From assembly GCA_049322335.1 (NCBI GenBank), contig JBMORL010000123.1:1-49075 (forward strand): a stretch of 49,075 bases of DNA. The letters run 5' to 3'. The stretch's first letter is position 1, and every line of letters begins with the position of its first letter. The position numbers were made by a program, and so were the translations under genes. Positions 15,753 to 24,921 of this stretch are shown here, one piece after another. The notes under the pieces are model-generated. The model was given only the letters and a program-made list of their open reading frames with translations. It made no database searches and was not told where the DNA came from. This DNA is from JBMORL01 sp049322335 (GTDB lineage: Bacteria > Bacteroidota > Bacteroidia > Flavobacteriales_D > UBA2798).

Positions 15753-16073
15753 ATGAAACACATTATTATTACCTCGCTATTGCTGGTTATGTTAACGAAT
15801 GTTAATGCCGGCAACAATAATTTACTGCATCGCAAAGTGGGACAAAAACTTTATTCTGCCGCCAATGAAATGAAAGTGGAACAAAAAACGGAAGTTGTTT
15901 TCACCATCACGGTGGATGAGGAAGGAAAAGTAACTACCGACATTTCCGGTTGCGAAGAGAAGATGAAACAACTTCTTGGCGGGAAACTATCAGATCTCCA
16001 CCTGAAAAAGAATTTTTCTCCGGGCACCTATACTTTCAAAGCCACATTGCTTCCTGATAGCGAAGTCAGATAA
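15753..16073 (+). CDS. Small secreted hypothetical protein, 106 aa
   Basis: Signal peptide (IIITSLLLVMLTNVNAG), then a compact domain with VVFTITVDEEGKVTTD and SPGTYTFKATLLPD, a beta-rich layout loosely like TonB-C-style or energy-transducer leftovers, though too short to assign. The last eight bases overlap the convergent HAD gene. Confidence 0.6.
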   Translation: MKHIIITSLLLVMLTNVNAGNNNLLHRKVGQKLYSAANEMKVEQKTEVVFTITVDEEGKVTTDISGCEEKMKQLLGGKLSDLHLKKNFSPGTYTFKATLLPDSEVR

Positions 16074-16713
16074 GCCTGAGGCGGGCTATAAGCCTGTGAA
16101 CGTCCTCCTTTAAAAGATCGAGGTGAATAGCATTCACCCCACATTGTCGGGCGCCCTCCACATGGCGGACTGTATCATCAATAAACAGGGTGTCGGATTT
16201 ACTAATGCCCGCATCACTGAATACAAATTCAAAACAACCGGCATCGGGTTTTTTTCTTCCCATCCGGCTGGAATAATATAGTTTCTTAAAAGGTTTCTCG
16301 AATCGTTTCAACCCAAATGAACTTTCCAGTTGCCGGACAACTGCTGAAAGGTGTAATTCGTTAGTATTGCTGAGGAGGTAAAGATTATATTTCTGTGAAA
16401 GTTTCTCAATAAGTTCCATTCGGTGCAGGGGAAAACCGATGAGTAATGCATTCCAGGCTTCATCAATAAGGGCAGAAGGAATATCCCGCGCGGCCATTCT
16501 TCGTATTTCGTTACGGAACGTTTCGGTAGTGATCTCTCCTCTTTCGAACAAATCAAACAGCGGTGTTTGATGTGCATGGGCATAGACTTCATTAAAGTTT
16601 CGTATGCCAATCGCTTCAAAAGCATTCACCGCCTTTTGAAAATCAAGGTCGTAGAATACTCCCCCGAGATCAAGAAGAAGGTTTTTTATTTTTTCAGGCT
16701 CGTGCATTTGCAT
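16066..16713 (-). CDS. HAD family hydrolase (subfamily IA)
   Basis: Phosphatase-like enzyme of the haloacid dehalogenase superfamily. Motif I is LLLDLGGVFYDLD (residues ~12-24), with GG after the nucleophile as in YihX-type proteins; motif II LYLLSNTN (~111), motif III RKKPDAG, motif IV TLFIDDTVRHVEGA (~177-190). The alpha-helical cap between motifs I and II is of subfamily IA type. 215 residues, normal. Substrate not predictable; YihX-like members act on sugar phosphates. Cytoplasmic; its 3' end overlaps the neighbour on the other strand. Confidence 0.88.
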   Translation of the reverse strand: MQMHEPEKIKNLLLDLGGVFYDLDFQKAVNAFEAIGIRNFNEVYAHAHQTPLFDLFERGEITTETFRNEIRRMAARDIPSALIDEAWNALLIGFPLHRMELIEKLSQKYNLYLLSNTNELHLSAVVRQLESSFGLKRFEKPFKKLYYSSRMGRKKPDAGCFEFVFSDAGISKSDTLFIDDTVRHVEGARQCGVNAIHLDLLKEDVHRLIARLRLI

Positions 16714-16767
16714 TACGGTTTTTTAAAAATAAAAATATTTGATACATTAGGAAAATATTTTTTTCAA

Positions 16768-17196
16768 ATGACCAAAGAAGAGTGCCTGTATTACTGTACC
16801 CAATGCACCAACCGGGGCTTCCACCGCGAAAAAGGCGTGGTATGTAAACTCACTAATGATGAGCCTGCTTTTGAAAGAAGCTGTGATGATTTTTTACGCG
16901 ATGAGAATATGCTCAAACAAATGGAGCAGCGCAAAAAAGACCAGGAAGCCATTGAGCAAAGTCAATCGGTAATGGGGGGCACCAATGCCGGAATAATTGG
17001 CGGAATAATTATGATGGTGGGTGCGGTAGTATGGTTTATAGTAGGATATTATGCCGGCTATATTTTCTTTTATCCTCCCATTTTATTTATTATAGGAGTT
17101 ATTGCTGTTGTAAGAGGGGTAATGAAGCAAAAAGAAAAAATGGAAGAAAAGAGAAAACAGCAAATTGACGTGCTGGATAACTTTAAAGACTTGTAA
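16768..17196 (+). CDS. Small membrane protein with N-terminal CxxC, 142 aa
   Basis: Start chosen at ATG 16768 (MTKEECLYYCTQC); an earlier in-frame codon at 16567 would run through the opposite-strand HAD gene. The N-terminal ~45 residues carry CYY...CTQC and further Cys (VVCKL, RSCDDF), a likely metal-binding knuckle. A helical linker (QRKKDQEAIEQSQ) leads to two membrane helices (~72-93 and ~96-114) and a charged C-terminal coil. Such proteins occur singly in Bacteroidota; function unknown. Confidence 0.7.
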   Translation: MTKEECLYYCTQCTNRGFHREKGVVCKLTNDEPAFERSCDDFLRDENMLKQMEQRKKDQEAIEQSQSVMGGTNAGIIGGIIMMVGAVVWFIVGYYAGYIFFYPPILFIIGVIAVVRGVMKQKEKMEEKRKQQIDVLDNFKDL

Positions 17197-17217
17197 CTTA
17201 TTTTCCGTTTAAAAAGA

Positions 17218-17823
17218 TCAGATATTCACCCTTACCCCAAAACCGCCTTGTCCCCACATCATAAATGGTGCGTCTGCGATTTCAACGAATAACACTCCGT
17301 CAATAAATATGGAGACGGGTGCTTCTTTAAAAGTATATTCAAGTCCCAGCACTCCGTCTACTCCCAAATCAATATTGGTTACTCTTACATCATTGGCATA
17401 ATACCAGTTGGGGTCGCCATTTAACTTATACCTGTAGTTGTAGTAAAAATTCTGAAACCGGAGTTGTCCGCCAATACCATAATACCACGTCACTTTTCCC
17501 GATTCGCTTTTTTGTTTTTTCATGTCCTTGTGGATGAGGTAATGCAGCTGCATTCCTACAGGAAAAGTGGATTTATAGCCGATATACTGAAATTCGCTGT
17601 AGCCATATTTCTGGTGTTCATACCATTTGTCGAAGTTTTTGTCGTACCAGCCGCGGCCATATATCCAGTAGGTTCTTCCTACACTTAGTTCCCAGGCTTT
17701 ATTTCCGTTGTATTTTTTGAAAGTGAGGCCGTTGGGATCTCCCAGCCTTATTCCGATGCCCAAATCACCGGCTGTTATGGTTGTAGCTGAAAAAAGTAAA
17801 AGAATAGTGTAGATTTTTTTCAT
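17218..17823 (-). CDS. Putative outer-membrane beta-barrel protein
   Basis: 201 residues from the ATG at 17823 (MKKIYTILLLFSATTITAG signal peptide); the longer frame from 17850 adds residues before the signal. Mature part is rich in Tyr/Trp/Gly with alternating hydrophobic strands (LGIGIRLGDPNGLTFKKY, WYYGIGGQLRFQNFYYNY, SIFIDGVLFVEI) and ends in an aromatic strand GFGVRVNI, consistent with a small porin-like barrel. No family named with certainty. Upstream lies a large structured repeat. Confidence 0.7.
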   Translation of the reverse strand: MKKIYTILLLFSATTITAGDLGIGIRLGDPNGLTFKKYNGNKAWELSVGRTYWIYGRGWYDKNFDKWYEHQKYGYSEFQYIGYKSTFPVGMQLHYLIHKDMKKQKSESGKVTWYYGIGGQLRFQNFYYNYRYKLNGDPNWYYANDVRVTNIDLGVDGVLGLEYTFKEAPVSIFIDGVLFVEIADAPFMMWGQGGFGVRVNI

Positions 17824-17970
17824 ATTTCTGTTTACGGGCATTTCAGGCAATGAGTTTCAAATGTTTTGTGATTTTTTTGGCTGATTGTTTTTTAATAGTG
17901 TAACTGATGAATGATGATAATTGATTGGTAACGAATAAAGATAAATGCTGCCTATTTAAGATTACATCCT

Positions 17971-18178
17971 TTTCTTTCTTTTGTCTTGAAACAAAAGAAA
18001 GAAACAAAGAAAAATTCAAGGCTTATTTTGCCCCCCTTGATTTTCTAAAAATCATTCTCCTCACAGAACCCAAGCCGGCACGCTGGCAAAGTTTACCGGG
18101 TGCGTGCCTCGTGGGTTCCTACTCTTTAGTCCACCGCACGAATGATTTTTGAAAATACTACGGGAAGCAAAATAGGCC
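17971..18178. repeat. Large structured palindromic element (~208 bases)
   Basis: Begins with a perfect 14-bp hairpin (17971-18004, arm TTTCTTTCTTTTGT, loop CTTGAA). A second, long fold-back follows: 18020-18036 pairs with 18162-18178 (14 of 17), 18047-18057 (AAAAATCATTC) with 18140-18150, GAACCCA (18066-18072) with TGGGTTC (18112-18118) and GGCACGC (18077-18083) with GCGTGCC (18102-18108). It lies between the 3' end of 18250-18909 and the start of 17218-17823. I recognise the style of a dispersed Bacteroidota repeat, but a structured RNA is possible. Confidence 0.7.
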
Positions 18179-18249
18179 ACATTGATCCGAATATTAAGCT
18201 CTTTTTTTCGGAGTTTAAATATTTCGACACATACAGGAACAATCCAGGA

Positions 18250-18909
18250 TCACTGCGCCACGACAAGAAATTTATTCAGCTCGGGTTGAGCGCTGGTGGG
18301 ACGGCCGGTATTGTTTTTCTGCATTTCCAGCTGGGCTTTGGAAATAGAAAAACTGCTGTCATTCATCATTTTTACATTCCTGTTTTCCCATTCCCCGGCA
18401 GTATTGATGTCCCCCGGAACAGATGGCTGAACCTCTTTCACCACTTCCACATATTTTATCACGGGGATATTTACATTTTTTATTACTTCCTTTTCAACAG
18501 TAATTGTATCGGTTTTATAAACGGTTTGGGTAATCATTTCCGGTTCGTTTTTAACCACAGAACGGTTGCTTTCTTCTCCATAAAATAATGGTAAAAGAAA
18601 AATGATCAGTAATACGGCCGCCACAGCCGCTATTCCCGGAACGCGGAATAAAATAATTTTTTGCAACGGGGTTTCTCCCTGTTGTTTTTTTGCTTTCATC
18701 AGGGCCACAATCGACTTTCTCATACCGGAACCGTCATCTGAAGATTCTGTTTCACTCTGCAGAAACAGGCGTGTGCTTTCAAGCAAAATTCTTCGTGATG
18801 TATATTCGTTTTCCGTTATATATACCAATACCATTGTTCGCTCTTCCTCAGAAAGCAATTCAAACGGTTTGGTTTCTATGAGTTGCTGTATCACATAATT
18901 ATCTTCCAT
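18250..18909 (-). CDS. Single-pass membrane protein, probable anti-sigma factor
   Basis: 219 residues: an N-terminal cytoplasmic domain (EDNYVIQQLIETKPFELLSEEERTMV in two helices, residues 2-90), one membrane helix (~91-110, AAVAAVLLIIFLLPLF), and a periplasmic stretch predicted as coiled coil (TDTITVEKEVIKNVNIPVIK) with a low-complexity end. Six bases downstream of an ECF sigma factor gene, the classic position for its anti-sigma factor. The sequence has no clear zinc-type anti-sigma motif, so the role rests on layout and neighbour. Confidence 0.7.
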   Translation of the reverse strand: MEDNYVIQQLIETKPFELLSEEERTMVLVYITENEYTSRRILLESTRLFLQSETESSDDGSGMRKSIVALMKAKKQQGETPLQKIILFRVPGIAAVAAVLLIIFLLPLFYGEESNRSVVKNEPEMITQTVYKTDTITVEKEVIKNVNIPVIKYVEVVKEVQPSVPGDINTAGEWENRNVKMMNDSSFSISKAQLEMQKNNTGRPTSAQPELNKFLVVAQ

Positions 18910-18915
18910 ATCTTT

Positions 18916-19500
18916 TTATTTTTTCAATAATGTTTTAAAAGCTTCGAGTTCGTTGGCCAGTTTGCGGGTGGTATAATAAATTCTTGATTTCACTGTGCCC
19001 ACCGAACAGTTCATCATTTCCGAAATTTCCTGCAATGAAAAATCTTCCTGGAAACGAAGTATGAATGTTTCCTTGTGTTCATATTGAAGATCGTCCAGCG
19101 CTTTTGAAAGATGTTCATTAAAAATAAGGGCATCTGTACTTCCTATCAGTTCTTCCCTGTTCCGCTCTTTTCCGGCTATTTCATCATCATCCGTTGAAAA
19201 GGATTCGCGGAAACGATTCCTGTATTCTGTTCTGCACATATTGGCCGCCACAGTAAACACCCATGTGTAAAATTTTTTTTCCGGATGAAAAAGATGCGGA
19301 CGTTCCACCAGTTTTAAAAACAGGTCGTGCAAAAGGTCACGGGCTTTTTCTTCATCCTTATTCAGCATTTTCACCATAAAACACAGCAACCGTTTATGAT
19401 ATCGCTTGTGAAGTTCTTCGAAAGCACGATGGTCGTTATGCACAATAAGGGCCATCAGGCCCTCATCGCTTTTGTTTTTATATGTGGTAAATAATCCCAA
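18916..19500 (-). CDS. ECF (extracytoplasmic function) RNA polymerase sigma factor
   Basis: Sigma region 2 (FEELHKRYHKRLLCFMVKML ... ARDLLHDLFLKLVERP, FYTWVFTVAANMCRTEYR) and region 4 (LDDLQYEHKETFILRFQEDFSLQEISEMMNCSVGTVKSRIYYTTRKL) are intact; 194 residues fits the class. The start appears to be TTG at 19500, directly after the TAA of the upstream gene and in the same frame, so the N-terminus MGLFTTYKNKSDEGLMALI abuts the previous stop. The next ATG would cut into region 2. It forms an operon with the SUMF1-like protein (upstream) and probable anti-sigma (downstream). Confidence 0.9.
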   Translation of the reverse strand: MGLFTTYKNKSDEGLMALIVHNDHRAFEELHKRYHKRLLCFMVKMLNKDEEKARDLLHDLFLKLVERPHLFHPEKKFYTWVFTVAANMCRTEYRNRFRESFSTDDDEIAGKERNREELIGSTDALIFNEHLSKALDDLQYEHKETFILRFQEDFSLQEISEMMNCSVGTVKSRIYYTTRKLANELEAFKTLLKK

Positions 19501-21441
19501 TTATTTTTCAACTATTTCCATTACTACCCTGAATCCTACGTTTGTATCGGGGCCGTTATATTTTTGTTGTTTTCCGATAGCCGCATCTTCCGCCAGCGTG
19601 TTCCATCCTCCTCCTTTGGCAATTCCTTTTTCCTGCACCATTTCCGCTACATTACCTATCATGCAATACAATCCCCAGTCGGTGGGATGATAGGAATAAT
19701 TGAGTACGGGAAAGATTCCTCCATCGTGACTGGGACAAACATTGGGATCGGGATTTACTTCGCGGTTGGTTTGTACATTGGCCAGGAAACAACCTTTCTG
19801 ATTGGTGATGGTATCACGTTTGAATCCGTCTTCCGTATCTTTCAGGTATCCCCATGGATATTTATTATCGTTTTTCATTCCGCATCTTGCCATCCACTCC
19901 CATTCTTTTTCGGTGGGGAGGCGGAATTTCACTTTTTTGAATGTTTTTTTCTTGTGCTCAATGTTATTGTAAATTTTTGTCAGCCAGTCGCAATACAGTT
20001 GAGCAGCTTCATATGTGATATTGGAAACCGGGAAACGGTCGTCTTCTGGTTTTCCGTGTTTGAAATATTCTTCAAAAGTCAGCTTGCTGTACATGGGCGC
20101 CAGCATTTTTTCCCATTCCACTTTATCCATTTTTGCAGTCATCAGGTCGGAGTATCTTTTTTGTTTTAACAGGTCTTCGAGAAATTTATTGTACATAAAG
20201 TTACTGGTTTCGTATTGAGAAGCGTATAATGTATCGTTAATTTTTATCATACCATACATCGCATCGCGCGGATCGGTGATCACGTAAGATACCACGGTAT
20301 TGCTCTGCCCGCTGATCATTTTATTCACTTCTTCGGCCTGGCCTGTTTTATCTGCGATATGATTGACGAACCCCAGCAAAATTTCCTGCTGTGCCGTTTC
20401 TTCTGCTTCGGCATAATGATTATACAGCGTAATAAATGGTGCAAGGTACGATCCGTTGAGGTGGTCGATCACCGACTGGCTGATATCATTATCAAAGTCT
20501 ACTTTCAGGTAATCGGTTAAAAATCGTTTTTCATAGTTTCTCCGCAATACGGCTACATTGTCAAACCCGTCTTTTGAGTATTTGAAAGTAAGTCCCACCG
20601 AATAGAGGTTGCTTTCTATATTTCCGTAGTAAACCGGATCAACGGTATTGGCATAATAAAAAGGGCGTGAAGAATATTTTTGAATATGTGAGCAAATAGA
20701 TTGTACGACAGAGATTTTATCCGTTGTTTGATTTCCTTCGGTGAATGCAGGGATTCCCATTTCCCGGAAATACAGATCGCGGTATTCTTTTTTGGTGATG
20801 AGATGTGTATTGATAACAGCTACATCTTTACGAATGTTTTTGGCATATTGCAACACCAGTGCGGGATAAGTGTCATTATCACCATTGGTAATAAGAATAG
20901 CATTTTCATCGCACGACATCAGCATATTGTAATTCCATGCATAAAAACCGGGGGAAATATCGTTGGAGAAAAACCATTTTTCACAAAATTCCTTTAACTG
21001 GGTTTTGTCGCGTTTCAGTTCATACATAGAAACAAAATCATCATAGGTCTCGGGGCGTGACGGATCGAGCCCGTATGCTTTCAGCAGGTGTGTAAATTGT
21101 GTATCGCTGTGATCGCTGTTCCAGTATTGGATATAATGTCCCTCAAATGTATCGGGAATATTTTTTTTCACTGCTTCTGCCACAGCATCCATATCTTTTT
21201 GTGTTTTAGGTCCGCCCATGAGTTTGATCATGCGCGTAGCGGTATAAATATTCATCCAGGCATCGGCATTCTGGGGATTGTTTTTCACTTCTTCTTCCCA
21301 CAGGTGAAGTTGTTCCTGGTGCCACTCTACGGGCTGGTATTGTTTTACAATAGAATACACTTTTTGTTTTTGAACCGCGGGTCCGGCCTGCGCCTGTAAA
21401 AACATGGAACACAGGGAAAGAGCGAAAATGATCCTTTTCAT
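19501..21441 (-). CDS. SUMF1/formylglycine-generating-enzyme-like domain protein
   Basis: 646 residues with a signal peptide (MKRIIFALSLCSMFLQAQA). The N-terminal ~400 residues include TPR-like helices (HLWEEEVKNNPQNADAWMNI) and a segment NAILITNGDNDTYPALVLQY seen in Bacteroidota periplasmic proteins. The C-terminal third is a SUMF1 domain: FPVSNITYEAAQLYCDWL, FRLPTEKEWEWMARCG, YPWGY, GLYCMIGNVAEMVQ, AKGGGWN, VGFRVVMEI. The two cysteines needed by true formylglycine-generating enzymes are not evident, so it is more like the structural SUMF1-fold lipoproteins of gliding/T9SS. First gene of the sigma / anti-sigma operon. Confidence 0.82.
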   Translation of the reverse strand: MKRIIFALSLCSMFLQAQAGPAVQKQKVYSIVKQYQPVEWHQEQLHLWEEEVKNNPQNADAWMNIYTATRMIKLMGGPKTQKDMDAVAEAVKKNIPDTFEGHYIQYWNSDHSDTQFTHLLKAYGLDPSRPETYDDFVSMYELKRDKTQLKEFCEKWFFSNDISPGFYAWNYNMLMSCDENAILITNGDNDTYPALVLQYAKNIRKDVAVINTHLITKKEYRDLYFREMGIPAFTEGNQTTDKISVVQSICSHIQKYSSRPFYYANTVDPVYYGNIESNLYSVGLTFKYSKDGFDNVAVLRRNYEKRFLTDYLKVDFDNDISQSVIDHLNGSYLAPFITLYNHYAEAEETAQQEILLGFVNHIADKTGQAEEVNKMISGQSNTVVSYVITDPRDAMYGMIKINDTLYASQYETSNFMYNKFLEDLLKQKRYSDLMTAKMDKVEWEKMLAPMYSKLTFEEYFKHGKPEDDRFPVSNITYEAAQLYCDWLTKIYNNIEHKKKTFKKVKFRLPTEKEWEWMARCGMKNDNKYPWGYLKDTEDGFKRDTITNQKGCFLANVQTNREVNPDPNVCPSHDGGIFPVLNYSYHPTDWGLYCMIGNVAEMVQEKGIAKGGGWNTLAEDAAIGKQQKYNGPDTNVGFRVVMEIVEK

Positions 21442-21617
21442 ATTACCGTTTTTTAGGGTTGTCGGGCAGTAATACTCAAAGATGGGGCAAAAGGTTCAAA
21501 AGAGGATAAAGTTTTTTAACCCGGGTTATCAAAAGCTATCTCAAAAATATTTATTCCGGGCATGACTTTAGCTACTTTTCATTAAATTAGTTGCCCGGCA
21601 TTCAAAAGCCGGCTTCT

Positions 21618-22100
21618 ATGAAAAAAACTTTTATTCTTCCTGTTTTAGGCTGGATAGTTATCGCAGGACTTTCTGATGTTTCAGCCCAGCAAAACACGAC
21701 TGCATCAGGAGGTGAGGCCAGCGGCAGTGGTGGAACCGTTAGTTACTCAACCGGCCAGGTGGATTACATTACCGCTACCGGAACAGGCGGAACCGCATCA
21801 CAGGGCGTGGAGCAACCCTATGAAATTTTTTCTACCGGTGTAAATGATCCTTCCGTTATGGCCGAAGCGGTGGTTTTTCCCAACCCGGCAGAAAATTATA
21901 TTCTTATTTCCGTTCCGGGGCTTACTGATCCGTTAACTGGTTTTTTATATGACGCACAAGGGAAACTCATTCTTCAGCAAACTCTTTTTTCCTCCACCAC
22001 GCGGTTACAGATGTCGCACCTCAGCAACGGAACATATTTTTTAAAAATCAATAACAGCGAAAACGAAATCAAAACATTTACCATCATTAAAAACAGATAA
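21618..22100 (+). CDS. Secreted protein with T9SS type A sorting domain
   Basis: 160 residues from ATG 21618 (signal peptide KKTFILPVLGWIVIAGLSDVSA); the frame from 21591 adds residues before it. The middle is Gly/Ser/Thr-rich (TASGGEASGSGGTVSYSTGQ), a repeat unit often found ahead of sorting tails. The C-terminal ~75 residues are a type A sorting domain: VFPNPAENYILISVPG ... LYDAQGKLI ... MSHLSNGTYFLKI. Two bases before the next gene, hence co-transcribed with the S74 chaperone protein. Confidence 0.88.
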   Translation: MKKTFILPVLGWIVIAGLSDVSAQQNTTASGGEASGSGGTVSYSTGQVDYITATGTGGTASQGVEQPYEIFSTGVNDPSVMAEAVVFPNPAENYILISVPGLTDPLTGFLYDAQGKLILQQTLFSSTTRLQMSHLSNGTYFLKINNSENEIKTFTIIKNR

Positions 22101-22102
22101 TC

Positions 22103-23461
22103 ATGAAAAAAATTTTTACACTAACGGCATTGGCATTTACTACGATGACCGTGCTGGCGCAGTCACCTCAAAAAATGACTTACCAGGCCGTTATTCGCAA
22201 TACGGGAAACCAGCTGGTGGCCAATACCAGTGTGGGAGTGCAGATCAGCATTCTGCAGGGATCAGCTACAGGACTGGCTGTGTTTATTGAAACGCATTCC
22301 GCCACCACTAATACCAACGGGCTGGTGACCATAGAAATTGGCGGAGGAACTCCTGTAACCGGAAGTTTTGCCACTATCAACTGGGCGAATGGTCCGTATT
22401 TTTTAAAATCGGAAACCGATCCGAATGGAGGAACCGTATATAGTATTTCAGGAACTTCGCAATTATTGAGTGTTCCTTATGCATTGTATGCTGAAACTGC
22501 AGGTAACGCAGGAGGTTCACTGGATGCAGCGTATGACAATGGCGGATCGGGAGCAGGAAGAACAATTACCACCGATGCGGGTTCTGTGCAGATCAATAAT
22601 TCAGGAACCAACACAACCGGAATGGAAGTAAATACTGCGGTAAATAATTCCACCGCCTATCTGGCCAATCACAGCGGAATTGGTGTTGGTTTTCGTTCGG
22701 AGAGCACCAATCCTGCCAATACATTTGCTGCCATACAATCCAATACCAACAGCAGCAATGCCAATAACTCGGCTATTCTCGGAAATAATTCGGGGGCGGG
22801 ATATGGTGTGTCGGGACAAATTCCTTCTACTGCATCAGGACAAGCTGCCGTATACGGATCGAACCTGAGAACCGGTGGCGGACACGGAGTTTTTGGAATT
22901 GGATATAACGGCACAGTAGGTCAATCACAAAACACTAACGGTTTCGGGATATACGGAAGCAACAGCAATACCGGGGGATTAGGTATCGGAACTTACGGAT
23001 TGGGGTTTAACGGAGTATACGGACAAACCACTAATACCACAACGGGGTGGGCTGGTTATTTTACTTTTGATTTGGGTTGTGACGGAACAGGATATTCTAT
23101 TGGCGGATGGGTTACGGTATCCGACCGCAGATTAAAAAGCAATATTGTTCAGGTGGACAACGCGCTGGAAAAAATTTCGCTGCTCAATGGTTTTCATTAT
23201 ACACTTACAACAAAATCCACTACTCCCGGTGGAGACACAACGATTACATCGCGCCAGCAATACGGAGTGATGGCACAGGAAGTAGAAGAAGTTTTTCCCG
23301 ATATGGTAAAGGAAAAAGCCGTTTTCATCAATGCCGGAGACGAAACCACTTACAAAACCGTTGACTACAACCAGCTCGTTCCTGTTTTGATTGAAGCAAT
23401 AAAAGAATTAAAAGCAGAAGTGGAAGTACTTAAGAAGGAGTTGGAGGAGGTGAAGAAGTAA
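22103..23461 (+). CDS. Surface protein with C-terminal S74 intramolecular chaperone (endosialidase-type) domain
   Basis: 452 residues. Signal peptide (FTLTALAFTTMTVLAQ), an N-terminal beta domain (KMTYQAVIRNTGNQLVANTS ... LLSVPYALYAETAG) typical of Bacteroidota tail-fibre-like proteins, a long Asn/Gly/Thr repeat-like stalk, and an S74 domain (SDRRLKSNIVQVDNALEKI, with the Ser of the self-cleavage dyad; YGVMAQEVEEVFPDMV; YNQLVPVLIEAIKEL). The protein ends in a coiled coil (LKAEVEVLKKELEEVKK). S74 domains trimerise the stalk and may cleave themselves off. Probably a trimeric surface fibre. Confidence 0.88.
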   Translation: MKKIFTLTALAFTTMTVLAQSPQKMTYQAVIRNTGNQLVANTSVGVQISILQGSATGLAVFIETHSATTNTNGLVTIEIGGGTPVTGSFATINWANGPYFLKSETDPNGGTVYSISGTSQLLSVPYALYAETAGNAGGSLDAAYDNGGSGAGRTITTDAGSVQINNSGTNTTGMEVNTAVNNSTAYLANHSGIGVGFRSESTNPANTFAAIQSNTNSSNANNSAILGNNSGAGYGVSGQIPSTASGQAAVYGSNLRTGGGHGVFGIGYNGTVGQSQNTNGFGIYGSNSNTGGLGIGTYGLGFNGVYGQTTNTTTGWAGYFTFDLGCDGTGYSIGGWVTVSDRRLKSNIVQVDNALEKISLLNGFHYTLTTKSTTPGGDTTITSRQQYGVMAQEVEEVFPDMVKEKAVFINAGDETTYKTVDYNQLVPVLIEAIKELKAEVEVLKKELEEVKK

Positions 23462-23466
23462 TTTCC

Positions 23467-24897
23467 TCAATCCTCCCTACTACCATCATCCGCCATTCTC
23501 ACCATTTTAGGTGTAAATTTAGCGAGAACATCGACCAGGTTACTTTGTGCAGCCATTACTGTGTGAATGTCTTTATAGGCCATAGGCGCTTCATCTAATC
23601 CGGCACCAATTAGTGTAACTCCGTGATCTTTTAGGATTGCACGCATTTCATCTTTTCGGATGGTTTTGATGGCTTGCGTACGACTCATTTGTCTTCCTGC
23701 TCCGTGTGAGGCAGAATGGATGGATGCGCGCTCTCCTTTTCCTCTTACCAAAAATCCTGGCGCTGTCATCGAACCGGGAATAATTCCCAATACTCCTTTT
23801 GCTGCAGGAGTTGCACCTTTTCTATGAACGATCACTTCATTTCCATTGTGAATTTCCTTCCATGCGAAATTGTGATGGTTCTCTACCCGCGCCAACAATG
23901 TTCCGCCAATTGCCCTGGTAAGTTTATTGTGAATAACCTCATGACAAGCGGAAGCATAATCCCCCGCCAGGTTCATTGCCATCCAGTATTCCTGTCCTTC
24001 GGCAGAATCAAGACTGAGGTATGCCAGATTTTTTGCTTCATTGGGAAGTTTGCATATTTCTTTGGCAAGCTTGGTGTAGTAGCCGGCAACTGTCGCCCCG
24101 AATCCGCGTGAGCCGGAATGTGTAAGCAGTGCCAGGTATTTTCCTTTGGAAACATTTAAACGTTCATCGTTTTCATACATCTCAATAATCCCCCATTCCA
24201 CAAAATGATTTCCGCCACCGGAAGTGCCAAGTTGTGCGGCTGCTTTGTCATAAAGGCTTTTTATAAATGGCGTGGCGTTAAATTCGTCACGCACTAAAAT
24301 AGTGTGATCAGATTTTTCATTTCCCCGCCATCCTGCTCCCGCACCGAATTTTGTATGCGCAATAAGTTCCCTTTTGAATTTATTTTCGTTTTCAAAAAAA
24401 GTTTTTTCAGGAATATCAAATACAGAAAGACACATTCTGCAACCAATATCCACTCCCACTCCGAAGGGGATCACCGCGTTATGAGTGGCTAATACGCCTC
24501 CAATGGGTAATCCATATCCCTGGTGAGCATCGGGCATCAGTGCACCGGCAACTGTTACCGGTAATTTCATGGCTATTTCCATTTGCGAAATTGCACCCTG
24601 TTCGATATTTTCTTTTCCATAAACAGCATACGATCCTCCCTTTTCCTTCAGGGGAATTTCCGGAAGTCCATCAACCGTTTCAGGTTTTTCTATCAGCTCA
24701 TCCGCCAGTGCCGACCATGTTCCATCTTCCAGGTAATCCCCCGGTGAGGCAAGAATTTCTGAAAGCTGATTCAAAACTTCATCCCGGTTTTTTTCGCGGC
24801 AATGTTTTTCTATAAGCTGAATGGCAATACCAATAGCTTTTCCCTCAGGGAAACCCAACTGGCGAAGATCTTCTCCTTTTATATTCATTTTGTTCAT
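23467..24897 (-). CDS. rtcB: RtcB family RNA-splicing ligase
   Basis: GTP-dependent ligase joining 3'-phosphate or 2',3'-cyclic-phosphate ends to 5'-OH ends, the enzyme of tRNA splicing and tRNA repair. Motifs: MPDAHQGYGLPIGGVLAT (~121-138), GVDIGCRMCL (metal Cys), GTSGGGNHFVEWG, LTHSGSRGFG, VENHHNF, VHRKGATPA and SIHSASHGAGRQMSRT, the last containing the guanylated His. 476 residues is normal. An ATG at 24888 is an equally good start. It lies directly downstream of three tRNA-like genes on the same strand and of the slipin gene; with the WYL regulator and two RlaP proteins it defines an RNA-repair island. No archease gene is seen. Confidence 0.95.
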   Translation of the reverse strand: MNKMNIKGEDLRQLGFPEGKAIGIAIQLIEKHCREKNRDEVLNQLSEILASPGDYLEDGTWSALADELIEKPETVDGLPEIPLKEKGGSYAVYGKENIEQGAISQMEIAMKLPVTVAGALMPDAHQGYGLPIGGVLATHNAVIPFGVGVDIGCRMCLSVFDIPEKTFFENENKFKRELIAHTKFGAGAGWRGNEKSDHTILVRDEFNATPFIKSLYDKAAAQLGTSGGGNHFVEWGIIEMYENDERLNVSKGKYLALLTHSGSRGFGATVAGYYTKLAKEICKLPNEAKNLAYLSLDSAEGQEYWMAMNLAGDYASACHEVIHNKLTRAIGGTLLARVENHHNFAWKEIHNGNEVIVHRKGATPAAKGVLGIIPGSMTAPGFLVRGKGERASIHSASHGAGRQMSRTQAIKTIRKDEMRAILKDHGVTLIGAGLDEAPMAYKDIHTVMAAQSNLVDVLAKFTPKMVRMADDGSRED

Positions 24898-24921
24898 TGG
24901 TTTAAATTTAATCTTTTTTGT

